Shown here piece by piece: positions 35,129-45,100 of a stretch of DNA of 64,000 nt. The notes under the pieces are model-generated. The model had not been told where the DNA came from and searched no databases. It was given only the letters and a program-made list of their open reading frames with translations. The stretch is taken from contig NZ_CP109444.1 in NCBI RefSeq assembly GCF_036227225.1, forward strand, positions 8,351,501 through 8,415,500, given 5' to 3'. The position numbers and the translations under genes are program-made. Source of the stretch: Streptomyces sp. NBC_01478 (GTDB lineage: Bacteria; Actinomycetota; Actinomycetes; Streptomycetales; Streptomycetaceae). The first letter of the stretch is position 1, and every line of letters begins with the position of its first letter.

Positions 35129-36579
35129 CGACCATCCTGATCATGACGTTCACCGGCATCGTGCTGATCGGCGTCCTCGGCTTCGCCGGCCGCCGCAAGC
35201 CCGCCGCCGACCTGTCCGAATGGGCCGTCGGCGGACGGAACTTCGGCGCGGTGAGCATGTGGTTCCTGCAAGCCGGCGAGGTGTTCACCACCTTCACCTT
35301 CCTCGGCATGGCGGGCCTCGCGTTCAGCGGCGGAGTGGCGGCCCTCTACGCCCTCCCGTACGTCCCCATCGGCTACATGGTGCTGTTCTTCCTCGCCAAG
35401 CGCCTGTGGTCGCTGGGCAAGGAACGCGGCTACCTCACCCAGGGCGACTACCTGGAGGACCGCTACGACAGCAAACTGCTCGGCACGGTCGCGGCCGTCC
35501 TGGGCGTCGTCTTCGTCCTTCCGTACCTCCAACTCCAGATCACCGGGCTGGGGTTGATCGTCCAGCTGGTCACCGGCAACTCGTCCTCCGGCACCCTCAG
35601 CATGATCATCGGCAGTGTGCTGGTCGTGGCCTTCGTCCTGTGGGCGGGCCTGCACGGCGTCGCGATGACGTCGTACTTCAAGGACGTCGTGATGCTGGTC
35701 GTCCTGGGTGTACTCCTCGTCGCCATCCCCTCCCACTTCGCGGGCGGAGTCAGCGCGATGTTCCACCGCATCGACAAGCTGCACCCCGAGATGCTGACGA
35801 TCCACGCGGGCCCCGCCGACCAGGTCTGGTTCACCACAAGCATGTTGGTCAGCGCGATCGGCGTCGGCCTGATGTGCCTGCCGCACGCGTGGCCCGCCGT
35901 GATGTCCGCCCGAGACCCGAAGGTCCTTCGTCGCAACTACACCTGGATGCCCCTCTACGAACTCTGCCTCCTGATGCCGATCATCGTCGGCTTCGCCGCC
36001 ATCCTCGTGCTCAAGCCGGGCAGTTCGGCCAACGGCATCCTCCTGACCCTGAGCAAGCAGGTCCTCCCCGCGTGGGCGACGGGCCTGGTGGTGATCGCGG
36101 CCATCGCGACGGCGATGGTCCCGGCCGCGGGCATCCTGATCGGCATCTCCTCACTGGTGGCCCGCAACATCGCCCGCGTACAGGGCGAACGCACCCAGTT
36201 CTGGATCAACCACGGCACGGTGGTGGCGGCTTGTGGCCTGTCCCTCCTCCTGGCGATCTTCCGCCCCGACCTGCTGGCCAACCTGCTCCTGCTCACCTAC
36301 AGCGGCACCGTCCAACTGGCCCCCGCCATCGCCCTGGGTTTCCTGACCCGCCGTCCGGTGGGCAAGGTCCCGGTCCTGGCGGGCCTCTTCGTGGGCGAAC
36401 TGGCCGTCATCTGGCTGACGTTCTGGAACAAGGACCTGGCAGGCAACGTCAACGTGGGCCTGATCGGCCTGGCCGCGAACCTGATCGTCCTGACCCTAAC
36501 GGCACCCGCGGAACGCCTCCTGGCCCGCAAGACGTCCCCCAACTCCGAGACAGACGAGCAGGTGGCGGTCACCGCATGA
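35125..36579 (+). CDS. Sodium:solute symporter (SSS family)
   Basis: Twelve- to thirteen-span sodium-coupled importer, 484 aa. Typical SSS features are DLSEWAVGGRNFGAVSMWF near the N-terminus, the sodium-site region FTFLGMAGLAFSGG, and the signature-like GLHGVAMTSYFKDVVML followed by the long core. The GTG at 35125 overlaps the DUF3311 stop; no independent ribosome-binding site is needed. With hydrolases on both sides it probably imports their substrate, for instance an N-acyl amino acid, small peptide or amino acid. Specificity cannot be read from sequence. Confidence 0.9.
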   Translation: MTTILIMTFTGIVLIGVLGFAGRRKPAADLSEWAVGGRNFGAVSMWFLQAGEVFTTFTFLGMAGLAFSGGVAALYALPYVPIGYMVLFFLAKRLWSLGKERGYLTQGDYLEDRYDSKLLGTVAAVLGVVFVLPYLQLQITGLGLIVQLVTGNSSSGTLSMIIGSVLVVAFVLWAGLHGVAMTSYFKDVVMLVVLGVLLVAIPSHFAGGVSAMFHRIDKLHPEMLTIHAGPADQVWFTTSMLVSAIGVGLMCLPHAWPAVMSARDPKVLRRNYTWMPLYELCLLMPIIVGFAAILVLKPGSSANGILLTLSKQVLPAWATGLVVIAAIATAMVPAAGILIGISSLVARNIARVQGERTQFWINHGTVVAACGLSLLLAIFRPDLLANLLLLTYSGTVQLAPAIALGFLTRRPVGKVPVLAGLFVGELAVIWLTFWNKDLAGNVNVGLIGLAANLIVLTLTAPAERLLARKTSPNSETDEQVAVTA

Positions 36580-37793
36580 GCACCCCGGCAGCAATCCGTA
36601 CGGTCTTCAGCGGCGGCCTGGTCTTCGACGGCACCGGCGCGGACCCCGCCCCCGCCGACGTAGTGGTGGCCGATGGCCGCATAGTCGACGTCGGAACGGG
36701 CCTGGACGGCGACACCCAAGTCGACTGCACAGGCCGCACGTTGCTGCCGGGCCTGTTCGACTGCCACGTCCACCTCACGCTCAACGGCATAGGCCTGCTG
36801 GGGGCGTTGCAGAAGCCGTTCTCGTACCAGTTCTACGAGGCGGCGGTGAACCTGCGCCGCACCCTCGAAGCGGGCATCACCACGGTCCGCGACGCGGCGG
36901 GAGCGGACCTGGGCATCAAACAGGCAGTGGAGGACGGCCTGTTGACGGGCCCCCGGGTCCAGATCTCCATCGGCCTGATCACTCAGACCGGCGGCCACGG
37001 CGACCCCTGGATGCCCTCGGGCCAGTGCGCCGGCCTCGCCGTACCGCACCCGGGCCGCCCACCCGCGATGGCCGACGGCCCCGACGAGATGCGCCGCACC
37101 GCCCGCACCCTGCTGAGGGCCGGCGCCGAGGTCCTCAAGGTGTGCACCACCGGCGGCGTCCTCTCCCCACGCGACGACCCCCGGCACAGCCAGTTCACCC
37201 CGGCGGAACTGGACATCCTGGTGACCGAGGCGACCGCCCAGGGCCGCTACGTCATGGCTCACGCCCAGGGCGCCGAGGGCATCAAGAACGCCGTCCGCGC
37301 CGGCGTCCGCTCCATAGAACACGGCATCCACCTGGACGACGAGGCGATCGACCTCATGCTGCAACACGACACCTGGCTGGTCCCCACCCTGATCGCCCCG
37401 GTGTCGGTGATCCGCGCGGCCGAGTCCGGCATCCAGATACCCGAAGCCATGCTCCGCAAGGCCAAGGAGGTGACCGAGGCCCACGCCGACTCGGTACGCC
37501 GAGCCGCAGAAGCAGGCGTCCGCATAGCCATGGGCACAGACAGCGGCATCGGCCCCCACGGCACCAACCTCGACGAACTCCCCCTGATGCAGGCCTGCGG
37601 CATGACTCCGGGCGAGGTGCTGGCGGCGACCACATCTTCGGCCGCGCGCCTTCTGGGCTACGACGACCTGGGCAGAGTAGAGCCGGGACGCCGAGCAGAT
37701 CTGGTGCTCGTAGAGGGCAACGCCTACGACCTGACGGCACTGCCCGGCAACATAACGGAGGTATGGAAGGACGGAGTCCGGGCGGCCCTGTAA
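36576..37793 (+). CDS. Amidohydrolase-superfamily metal-dependent hydrolase (imidazolonepropionase/prolidase-like)
   Basis: 405-aa member of the amidohydrolase superfamily. Metal ligands are visible in LLPGLFDCHVHLTL, in VLKVCTTGGV (candidate Lys), in MAHAQGAEGIKNAV and EHGIHLDDEA, and the closing Asp in AMGTDSGIGPHG. This matches the group that includes Xaa-Arg and Xaa-Pro dipeptidases. It overlaps the symporter stop by 4 nt and is the last gene of the operon. A second hydrolytic step on the imported substrate is inferred. Confidence 0.88.
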   Translation: MSTPAAIRTVFSGGLVFDGTGADPAPADVVVADGRIVDVGTGLDGDTQVDCTGRTLLPGLFDCHVHLTLNGIGLLGALQKPFSYQFYEAAVNLRRTLEAGITTVRDAAGADLGIKQAVEDGLLTGPRVQISIGLITQTGGHGDPWMPSGQCAGLAVPHPGRPPAMADGPDEMRRTARTLLRAGAEVLKVCTTGGVLSPRDDPRHSQFTPAELDILVTEATAQGRYVMAHAQGAEGIKNAVRAGVRSIEHGIHLDDEAIDLMLQHDTWLVPTLIAPVSVIRAAESGIQIPEAMLRKAKEVTEAHADSVRRAAEAGVRIAMGTDSGIGPHGTNLDELPLMQACGMTPGEVLAATTSSAARLLGYDDLGRVEPGRRADLVLVEGNAYDLTALPGNITEVWKDGVRAAL

Positions 37794-37814
37794 AGCAACG
37801 GGGCCAAGTGTTTT

Positions 37815-37886
37815 TAGGGGCGCGGGGCTGTGTCGATTTGCGGCTCCGCCGCGTGGGCGCGCCCAGCCCCCACGCACCCGCAGAAA
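37815..37886 (+). repeat. Dispersed intergenic repeat, copy 4
   Basis: TAGGGGCGCGGGGCTGTGTC, then TTGCGGCTCCGCCGCGTGGG, CGCGCCCAGCCCC and CACCCGCAGA. Preceded by five T residues. It occupies nearly all the space between the convergent amidohydrolase and APH-fold genes. Confidence 0.8.
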
Positions 37887-37895
37887 ACACACGAC

Positions 37896-38786
37896 CTAAA
37901 GCCACCCGGCAAATTCCAGCAACAACTCGGCATCCCGAGGCCGCCCCACGCGCAGTGCCCGCACCCCGGACTCCACAGCCCGAAACAACGTCCACCCCCG
38001 CAACCGCTCCTGATCCACGTCCAAGGACTCGGCAAGTCGCTTGACCCGCCGCCGAGTTGTAGAAGCCCCCGAGGGCGTAGCGATCAGATCCTCAACCCGA
38101 TCCCGGACCAACCGAGCCAGATCAAACGCACACTCACCCACAACCGGATCCGGCCCCACGGCAAGCCACGGCACCCGCTCCCCGGCCAGCACCTTGCTCT
38201 GCCGAAACGTCCCGTGCAGCAACCGAACCTCGGGCGGCGCGGCCAACAACTCCTCCCGCGCATCCAGCGCGGCCGAGACCAGCGAGGCGACCTCCGCCCC
38301 ACCGCCCCGCATGGCGACCGCCTGCCGCCCCGTCCGCTCGGCCACCGTCTCGAACGCGTGATCACCGGGCGGCTCCACCCACAGCCGCCGCAACGTCCCC
38401 GCCGCCTCCAGCAACGCCTTCGCCTCGGGCAACGACCGCACCGACACATCCGGATGCAACCGCTCCAGCACCAGCACACCCTCGGCGGCGAACGGTTCGG
38501 CCAACTGCACGGCACCCAGCCCGCCCCAGCGGGCCAGCGCGGCCCGCTCGCTCTCGGGACGAGCCCGACGCGGGGCGAGTTTCAGCACCGCCGGGGTCCC
38601 GTCAGGCCTCCGCACCAGCACGACCAGGCTGCTGCGCCCACCCGGCACCTGCACCCGCTCCACGGTCAACTCGCGTAGATCAACGGCATGTTGGGCCAGC
38701 TCGGGCAGCTTCTCCAACCAGTCGTCACCGCTCGGTGCCGTCTCCCCGAGCGCCCTCACCAGACGCCGCGGCGGTTCGAAAGCCAT
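37896..38786 (-). CDS. APH-fold protein, probable pseudokinase
   Basis: 296-aa protein with the fold of the aminoglycoside/hydroxyurea-type phosphotransferase family. The N-lobe has VLVRRPDGTPAVLKLAPRR, including the ATP-binding Lys. The catalytic loop, normally HGD-x4-N, reads LLHGTFRQSKVL, so the catalytic Asp is Thr and the metal-binding Asn is Lys. The following DFG-like position reads GPDPVVGECAFDLARLV. It is therefore unlikely to phosphorylate antibiotics and is not evidence of resistance. ATG 38786 has GAAGGGA 12 nt upstream. It lies 51 nt after the DUF4439 gene, probably in one transcript. Confidence 0.78.
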   Translation of the reverse strand: MAFEPPRRLVRALGETAPSGDDWLEKLPELAQHAVDLRELTVERVQVPGGRSSLVVLVRRPDGTPAVLKLAPRRARPESERAALARWGGLGAVQLAEPFAAEGVLVLERLHPDVSVRSLPEAKALLEAAGTLRRLWVEPPGDHAFETVAERTGRQAVAMRGGGAEVASLVSAALDAREELLAAPPEVRLLHGTFRQSKVLAGERVPWLAVGPDPVVGECAFDLARLVRDRVEDLIATPSGASTTRRRVKRLAESLDVDQERLRGWTLFRAVESGVRALRVGRPRDAELLLEFAGWL

Positions 38787-38837
38787 GCGCGAGTTGTTCC
38801 CTTCCTACGGTCCTGCCGTCCTGCGTCCCCGTACGGA

Positions 38838-39305
38838 TTACGCCGTGGGTGTCGCCGAGGCCGTGGGAGTCGCGGCCCGCTCGGCGAGACCAGGGAAGGG
38901 TACGCTCCCGCCGCGCCAGCGCACCGCGCGGACCGCCGCTTCCCGCAGCGCTTCGGCCGCCGTGCCGCGCACCCCGTCCGTCGACGCCCGCACCAGGTCG
39001 GAGTAGACCCCGGCCACCCGGTCCTCCAGCTCCGCTGCGAGTTGTACGGCGGCCGCCGAGTCCGGCACCGGGAACGGCAGCGCGTACCCGGCGGACGCGG
39101 CCACGGGCTTGCCGCCCAGGTCCCGCACCTCGCGGACCAGGGCGTCACGCCGGGCGCGATGGGCGTCGTAAGCCGCCTTGGCCTCGATGCGCCGGCCCTC
39201 GCGGATACGGCCGCCGACCACGCCGTAGCCGTACACCGCCGCGTGCTCGGCGGCCAGGGCCGCCTGCAGCGCGGTCAGTTCCGCGGCCTTCTCCTCGCTG
39301 CTCAC
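38838..39305 (-). CDS. DUF4439 ferritin-like domain protein
   Basis: 155-aa helical protein without a signal peptide. The first helix (ELTALQAALAAEHAAVYGYG) carries the Glu/His typical of ferritin-like four-helix bundles, and a second pair of helices follows (IEAKAAYDAHRARRDALVRE; AAAVQLAAELEDRVAGVYSD). A Thr/Ala-rich tail ends it. The GTG start overlaps the stop of the upstream lipoprotein gene (GTGA). DUF4439 proteins are common in actinobacteria; function unknown. Confidence 0.82.
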   Translation of the reverse strand: MSSEEKAAELTALQAALAAEHAAVYGYGVVGGRIREGRRIEAKAAYDAHRARRDALVREVRDLGGKPVAASAGYALPFPVPDSAAAVQLAAELEDRVAGVYSDLVRASTDGVRGTAAEALREAAVRAVRWRGGSVPFPGLAERAATPTASATPTA

Positions 39306-39820
39306 TTGGCGTCCTCCGTCAGCAGATACGCGTGCGCGGCCCCCGCGGCGGCCACCGAGGCCAGCAGCCGGGCCAGTTCACCGGGCAGGTCGAGCAGCGC
39401 CTTGGCCCGCCGGTCGGCGAGACTCCGCTCGGCGGCGGCCAGCCCGGCGAGGGCGTCGCTCGCGGTCGCGGGTACGGCCGTGGCCGAGGCCGACGGTGAG
39501 GCAGTCGCCGTAGCGGACGGTGTCGAGCCGGAGCCGCCGAAAGCCGTCGCGTGGCGGACGACCTCCGCCCGCAGCGGATCCAGGCGCTCCGCCAGCGTCG
39601 GGTACGCGGCCAGGACCGCGTCGTAGCGCTGGAGGAGGGTCCGGCTGTCGGCGGCCGCACGCGCGCGTGCGTGTTCGGCGGCCGACTCGCTGCCGCCCGT
39701 GGTCTCGGAGTCGTCGGCGTTGCCGGAGCAGCCCGCCAGGAGGGCGGCTCCGGCGGCCGAGGCGAGCAGGCTCCTTCTGCGCGGCCCCGGGAGGGTGCGC
39801 GGAGGTGGGGGGAACGGCAC
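39302..39820 (-). CDS. Tat-type lipoprotein of unknown function
   Basis: 172-aa predicted lipoprotein. PGPRRRSLLASAAGAALLAG carries a twin-arginine-like motif, and the lipobox is LLAGC (Cys near residue 31). The mature part is helical and Ala-rich, with a Ser/Thr/Ala linker containing SATATASPSASATA near its middle. The GTG at 39820 follows GAGGA. It is translationally coupled to the DUF4439 gene, so the products probably act together, one on the membrane exterior and one inside. No recognised enzymatic motif. Confidence 0.75.
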   Translation of the reverse strand: MPFPPPPRTLPGPRRRSLLASAAGAALLAGCSGNADDSETTGGSESAAEHARARAAADSRTLLQRYDAVLAAYPTLAERLDPLRAEVVRHATAFGGSGSTPSATATASPSASATAVPATASDALAGLAAAERSLADRRAKALLDLPGELARLLASVAAAGAAHAYLLTEDAK

Positions 39821-40139
39821 GGCAGATCGTCCTCGGGGGGCTCGTACGAACGAAAAGGCGGGCGAGAAGGCGGCAAGGGCGGCACGCCCGTGATCACGGT
39901 ACCCGCGCAGCCCCCGGACTCACGTCACCGGCTCGTGGTCCTACCCAGGGGCGCGGGGAACTGCGCGGCCGGCCGCCACCAACTCGCACCCGCCCGACCA
40001 CCGCGACCACCCGAGCTCAAAGGCGCCCCGGTCCACCGCCGGAGGCACACGTGGACGGCAACACACCCTGGGACCGGATACCCTTTGAGCAGACACGCGC
40101 CCTACCCACAACAGCACACGCGGCCGAGGAGTCACCCGG
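39821..40139. other. Divergent intergenic region with dispersed-repeat variant
   Basis: No gene seen in 319 bp. It contains a shortened variant of the dispersed repeat (39946-40010), beginning CAGGGGCGCGGGGAACTGCG and lacking the GGCTCCGCCGCGTGG core of the other copies. It also contains the ribosome-binding site GAGGAG (8 nt before rimP). Promoters for the lipoprotein operon and the rimP operon must lie here but no convincing -10/-35 pair was found. Confidence 0.6.
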
Positions 40140-40664
40140 ATGAGCACGACCCAGAGCGAGAGGCTGCGAGAACTGCTGGAACCGCTCGTCGGCTCCCAGG
40201 GACTCGATCTCGAAGAGGTCGCGGTGGACTCGGTGGGACGCAAGCGGGTGCTGCGCGTGGTCGTCGACTCGGACACGGGTGCCGATCTGGACCAGATCGC
40301 GGATGTGAGCCGCGCGCTCTCCGCGAAGCTCGACGAGACCGACGCGATGGGCGCGGGCGAATACACCCTTGAGGTCGGGACACCCGGTGCCGAGCGCGAG
40401 CTCACCGAGCACCGTCACTACGTACGCGCCACCGACCGGCTGGTGAAGTTCCAGTCGGCCGAGAGCGGTGAGCTGGTCGCCCGGATCATCAAGGTGGACG
40501 ACGACGGCATCGACGTGGAAGTGCCCGGCGTGAAGGGGCGCAAGCCCACCGCCAGGCGGCTCGCCTTCGCGGACATCGTCAAGGCCCGCGTCCAGGTCGA
40601 GTTCAACCGCAAGAACAAGACCGACGACATCGAAGACAACGAAGAGAACGAAGAGGAGGCGTAG
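40140..40664 (+). CDS. rimP: Ribosome maturation factor RimP
   Basis: 30S subunit assembly factor, 174 aa. The N-terminal alpha/beta domain ([20 protein letters not shown], then [20 protein letters not shown]) and the SH3-like C-terminal domain ([17 protein letters not shown]) are present. It ends in an acidic tail ([13 protein letters not shown]). ATG 40140 has GAGGAG 8 nt upstream. First gene of the conserved rimP-nusA-rnpM-infB-ylxP-rbfA-truB transcript; only 2 nt separate it from nusA. Confidence 0.95.
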   Translation: MSTTQSERLRELLEPLVGSQGLDLEEVAVDSVGRKRVLRVVVDSDTGADLDQIADVSRALSAKLDETDAMGAGEYTLEVGTPGAERELTEHRHYVRATDRLVKFQSAESGELVARIIKVDDDGIDVEVPGVKGRKPTARRLAFADIVKARVQVEFNRKNKTDDIEDNEENEEEA

Positions 40665-40666
40665 CC

Positions 40667-41665
40667 GTGGACATCGACATGAGTGCCCTGCGGGGCTTGG
40701 TGCGGGAGAAGGAGATCTCCTTCGACCTGCTGGTCGAGGCGATCGAGTCGGCGCTCCTCATCGCCTACCACCGCACCGAGGGAAGCCGCCGCCACGCGCG
40801 CGTGAAGCTCGACCGGGAGACCGGTCATGTGACCGTGTGGGCGAAGGAGGACCCCGAGGACCTGGAGGAGGGGCAGGAGGCGCGCGAGTTCGACGACACC
40901 CCGTCCGACTTCGGCCGGATCGCCGCCACCACCGCCAAGCAGGTCATCCTGCAGCGCCTGCGGGACGCGCAGGACGACGCGACGCTCGGCGAGTACGCGG
41001 GCCGTGAGGGCGACATCGTCACCGGAGTCGTCCAGCAGGGCCGCGACCCGAAGAACGTGCTCGTCGACATCGGCAAGCTGGAGGCCATCCTGCCGGTGCA
41101 GGAGCAGGTCCCCGGCGAGACGTACCCGCACGGCATGCGCCTTCGGTCGTACGTCGTCCGGGTGGCGAAGGGCGTGCGCGGTCCGTCCGTGACCCTGTCC
41201 CGTACGCATCCCGCCCTGGTGAAGAAGCTGTTCGCCATGGAGGTGCCGGAGATCGCCGACGGGTCGGTGGAGATCGCCGCCATCGCGCGCGAGGCCGGCC
41301 ACCGCACGAAGATCGCCGTCCGCTCCACCCGCAGCGGTCTGAACGCCAAGGGTGCCTGCATCGGCCCCATGGGCGGCCGGGTGCGCGCGGTGATGGGCGA
41401 GCTGAGCGGCGAGAAGATCGACATCGTCGACTGGTCGGACGACCCGGCCGAGATGGTGGCCAACGCGCTCTCCCCGGCCCGGGTCTCCAAGGTCGAGGTG
41501 GTGGACCTCGCGGCCCGCTCCGCGCGCGTGACGGTGCCGGACTACCAACTGTCGCTGGCGATCGGCAAGGAAGGGCAGAATGCCCGACTTGCGGCCCGGC
41601 TCACGGGGTGGCGGATCGACATCCGTCCGGACACCGAACAGCCGTCCGACCAGGCCGGGGAATAG
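40667..41665 (+). CDS. nusA: Transcription termination/antitermination factor NusA
   Basis: RNA-polymerase-binding elongation factor, 332 aa. Domains in order: N-terminal polymerase-binding domain (residues 1-115), S1 domain (about 120-195, [20 protein letters not shown]), KH1 (about 215-270, [20 protein letters not shown]) and KH2 (about 280-325, [20 protein letters not shown]). No C-terminal acidic repeats, as usual for actinobacteria. GTG start 2 nt after rimP. Confidence 0.96.
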   Translation: MDIDMSALRGLVREKEISFDLLVEAIESALLIAYHRTEGSRRHARVKLDRETGHVTVWAKEDPEDLEEGQEAREFDDTPSDFGRIAATTAKQVILQRLRDAQDDATLGEYAGREGDIVTGVVQQGRDPKNVLVDIGKLEAILPVQEQVPGETYPHGMRLRSYVVRVAKGVRGPSVTLSRTHPALVKKLFAMEVPEIADGSVEIAAIAREAGHRTKIAVRSTRSGLNAKGACIGPMGGRVRAVMGELSGEKIDIVDWSDDPAEMVANALSPARVSKVEVVDLAARSARVTVPDYQLSLAIGKEGQNARLAARLTGWRIDIRPDTEQPSDQAGE

Positions 41666-41755
41666 ATCTCGGCCGCGAGTGGCTTAGATCACGACAACAA
41701 CCGTTCGATTCTTCCCCCGCAGGGGTGAGGTCGGTGCGGGGAGGTAGACTTAGCA

Positions 41756-42034
41756 GTGTCTGGCCGGACGCGAGCCCGCGCATGCCCTGAACGCACCTGT
41801 GTGGGGTGCCGGGAGCGAGCGGCCAAGAAAGAACTGCTGCGGATCGTGGCGGTCGAGGGCGAATGCGTCCCCGATCATCGCGGTACGCTGCCCGGCCGGG
41901 GTGCGTATCTGCATCCCGCCCTGGTCTGTCTCGACCTGGCGGTACGTCGCCGGGCGTTCCCACGGGCGCTGCGTGCCCAGGGACCGCTCGACACAAAGAC
42001 GTTGCGTCTCTCCGTCGAGCAGGCAACACCGTAA
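41756..42034 (+). CDS. rnpM: YlxR/RnpM family RNA-binding protein
   Basis: 92-aa protein with the family signature PERTCVGCRERAAKKELLRI followed by PGRGAYLHP. In Bacillus this family was reported to modulate RNase P; in Streptomyces the role is inferred. GTG start at 41756 with GGGGAGG about 11 nt upstream. It lies 90 nt after nusA in the classical position before infB. Confidence 0.88.
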   Translation: MSGRTRARACPERTCVGCRERAAKKELLRIVAVEGECVPDHRGTLPGRGAYLHPALVCLDLAVRRRAFPRALRAQGPLDTKTLRLSVEQATP

Positions 42035-42180
42035 GAGCGAGTCGTACGGAACCTCCGTGCGGCCCGGTATTCCGCGAGTTGGAAGTAGGTCGAGATTGCG
42101 ATGAGCACTCGATGAGCACGCGATGAGTACGCCCATGAAGTAGCGACGGTCCGGACGCACCCGGACCTAAAAGGAGCGAA

Positions 42181-45100
42181 GTGGCTAAGGTCCGGGTATA
42201 CGAACTCGCCAAGGAGTTCGGGGTGGAGAGCAAGGTCGTCATGGCCAAGCTCCAAGAACTCGGTGAATTTGTCCGTTCGGCGTCCTCGACGATCGAGGCG
42301 CCCGTTGTACGCAAGCTGACAGACGCCCTCCAGCAGGGCAGCGGAGGCGGCAAGCCCGCCCCCGCGCGCAAGGCTGCCCCGGCACGTCCGGGAGCCCCCT
42401 CTCCGGCGCAGGGTGCCCGTCCGGGTCCTGCCGCCCCGCGTCCGCCGGCCCCGAAGCCGGTCGTCGCCGAGAGCGCCGCCGCGGCTCCCGCGGCCCCGTC
42501 CGCGCCCGCCGCACCGGCCTCCACCGGTGGCCCCCGTCCGGGCCCGCGGCCCGCGCCGCGTCCGGCCCCGGCCTCGCCGGCGCCGACCACGCCCGAGTTC
42601 ACCGCGCCTCCGGCGGCACCCGCGGCTCCGGCCGCCCCTGCCTCCACCGGCGGCTCCGGTTCCGCCCCCCGTCCGGGCGCCCCGCGTCCGGCGAGCCAGG
42701 CTCCCCGTCCGGGCGGTGCCCGTCCGGCCGGTGGTCCCGGTCAGGGTGGTCAGGGTCGTGGCGACCGTCCCGAGCGCAGTGACCGCGGCGACCGTCCCGG
42801 CGCACCGCGTCCGGCCGGTCAGGGCGCGCGTCCCGGTGCTCGTCCGGCCGGTCCCCGTCCGGGCAACAACCCGTTCACCTCCGGTGGTTCCACCGGCATG
42901 GCGCGTCCCGGGGCTCCTCGTCCCGGTGCCCCGCGTCCCGGCGGTCAGGACCGTCCCGGTGGTGCTCCCGGCGGCGCTCCGCGTCCGCAGGGTGCCGGTC
43001 AGGGCGGTCCCCGTCCCCAGGGCGCTGCGGGCGGTACCCGTCCGGGTGCTCCCGGCGGCGCGCGTCCGTCCCCGGGCGGCATGCCCCGCCCGCAGGGCGG
43101 CGCTCCGCGTCCCGGCGGCGGCCCCGGTGGCAACCGTCCGAACCCCGGCATGATGCCGCAGCGTCCCGCTGCGGGTAGCCCCCGTCCCGGTGGTGGCCCC
43201 GGTGGCCGCGGTCCCGGTGCCGGCGGCGGTCGTCCCGGTGGTCCGGGTGGCGGCGGTGGCGGTCGTCCCGGTGGCGGTGGCGGCGGCGGCTTCGCCGGTC
43301 GTCCGGGTGGCGGCGGTGGCGGTTTCGCCGGTCGTCCCGCGGGTCCCGGTGGCGGTGGCGGCGGTTTCGCCGGCCGTCCGGGTGCTCCCGCCGGTGGCGG
43401 CGGTGGCCGTCCCGGCTTCGGCGGTCGTCCTGGTGGTCCGGGTGGCCGTGGTGGCACACAGGGCGCCTTCGGTCGTCCCGGTGGTCCCGCGCGTCGCGGT
43501 CGCAAGTCGAAGCGGCAGAGGCGCCAGGAGTACGAGGCCATGCAGGCCCCGTCGGTCGGCGGTGTGATGCTGCCTCGTGGCAACGGACAGTCCGTCCGTC
43601 TGTCGCGCGGTGCGTCCCTCACCGACTTCGCCGAGAAGATCAACGCCAACCCGGCGTCGCTCGTCGGCGTGATGATGAACCTCGGAGAGATGGTCACTGC
43701 CACGCAGTCCGTCTCCGACGAGACGCTGAAGCTCCTCGCGGACGAGATGAACTTCGTCCTCGAGATCGTCAGCCCCGAGGAGGAGGACCGCGAGCTGCTC
43801 GAGTCCTTCGACATCGAGTTCGGCGAGGACGAGGGTGGCGAGGAGTTCCTCGTCGCGCGTCCGCCGGTCGTCACCGTCATGGGTCACGTCGACCACGGCA
43901 AGACCCGCCTTCTCGACACCATCCGCAAGACGAACGTCGTCGCGGGCGAGGCCGGCGGTATCACGCAGCACATCGGCGCGTACCAGGTCGCGACCGAGGT
44001 CAACGGCGAAGAGCGTCGCATCACCTTCATCGACACCCCGGGTCACGAGGCGTTCACCGCCATGCGTGCCCGTGGTGCCAAGTCGACCGACATCGCGATC
44101 CTCGTGGTGGCGGCCAACGACGGTGTGATGCCCCAGACGATCGAGGCGTTGAACCACGCCAAGGCGGCCGACGTGCCGATCGTGGTCGCGGTCAACAAGA
44201 TCGACGTCGAAGGTGCCGACCCGACCAAGGTGCGCGGTCAGCTCACCGAGTTCGGTCTGGTGGCCGAGGAGTACGGCGGCGACACGATGTTCGTCGACAT
44301 CTCCGCCAAGCAGGGCCTCAACATCGAGGCTCTCCTGGAGGCCGTGGTCCTCACCGCGGACGCCTCGCTCGACCTGCGGGCCAACCCGGAGCAGGACGCG
44401 CAGGGTATTGCGATCGAGTCCCACCTCGACCGTGGCCGCGGTGCCGTCTCGACGGTCCTGGTCCAGCGCGGCACGCTGCGCATCGGCGACACCATGGTGG
44501 TCGGCGACGCGTACGGCCGTGTCCGGGCGATGCTCGACGACAACGGCAACAACGTCGAGGAAGCGACTCCGTCGACTCCTGTCCTGGTCCTGGGTCTCAC
44601 CAACGTCCCGGGCGCCGGCGACAACTTCCTGGTTGTCGACGAGGACCGTACGGCGCGTCAGATCGCCGAGAAGCGGGCGGCGCGCGAGCGCAACGCCAAC
44701 TTCGCCCGGCGTGGAGTCCGGTTCTCCCTGGAGAACCTGGACGAGGCGCTCAAGGCCGGTCTGGTGCAGGAACTCAACCTCATCATCAAGGGCGACGCGT
44801 CCGGTTCGGTGGAGGCTCTCGAGTCCTCGCTGCTCCAGCTCGACGTCGGCGACGAGGTCGACATCCGCGTCCTGCACCGCGGCGTGGGTGCGGTCACCGA
44901 GTCGGACATCGACCTGGCGACCGGCTCCGACGCGATCGTCATCGGCTTCAACGTCCGCGCTGCGGGCCGCGCGGCGCAGATGGCGGAGCGCGAGGGCGTC
45001 GACGTCCGGTACTACTCGGTGATCTACCAGGCCATCGAGGAGATCGAGGCGGCCCTGAAGGGCATGCTCAAGCCGGAGTACGAGGAGGTCGAGCTCGGCA

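Noticed and set aside
37896..38786. Aminoglycoside resistance gene
   Set aside because: The APH catalytic Asp and Asn are replaced (HGTFRQSK), so antibiotic phosphorylation is not supported.
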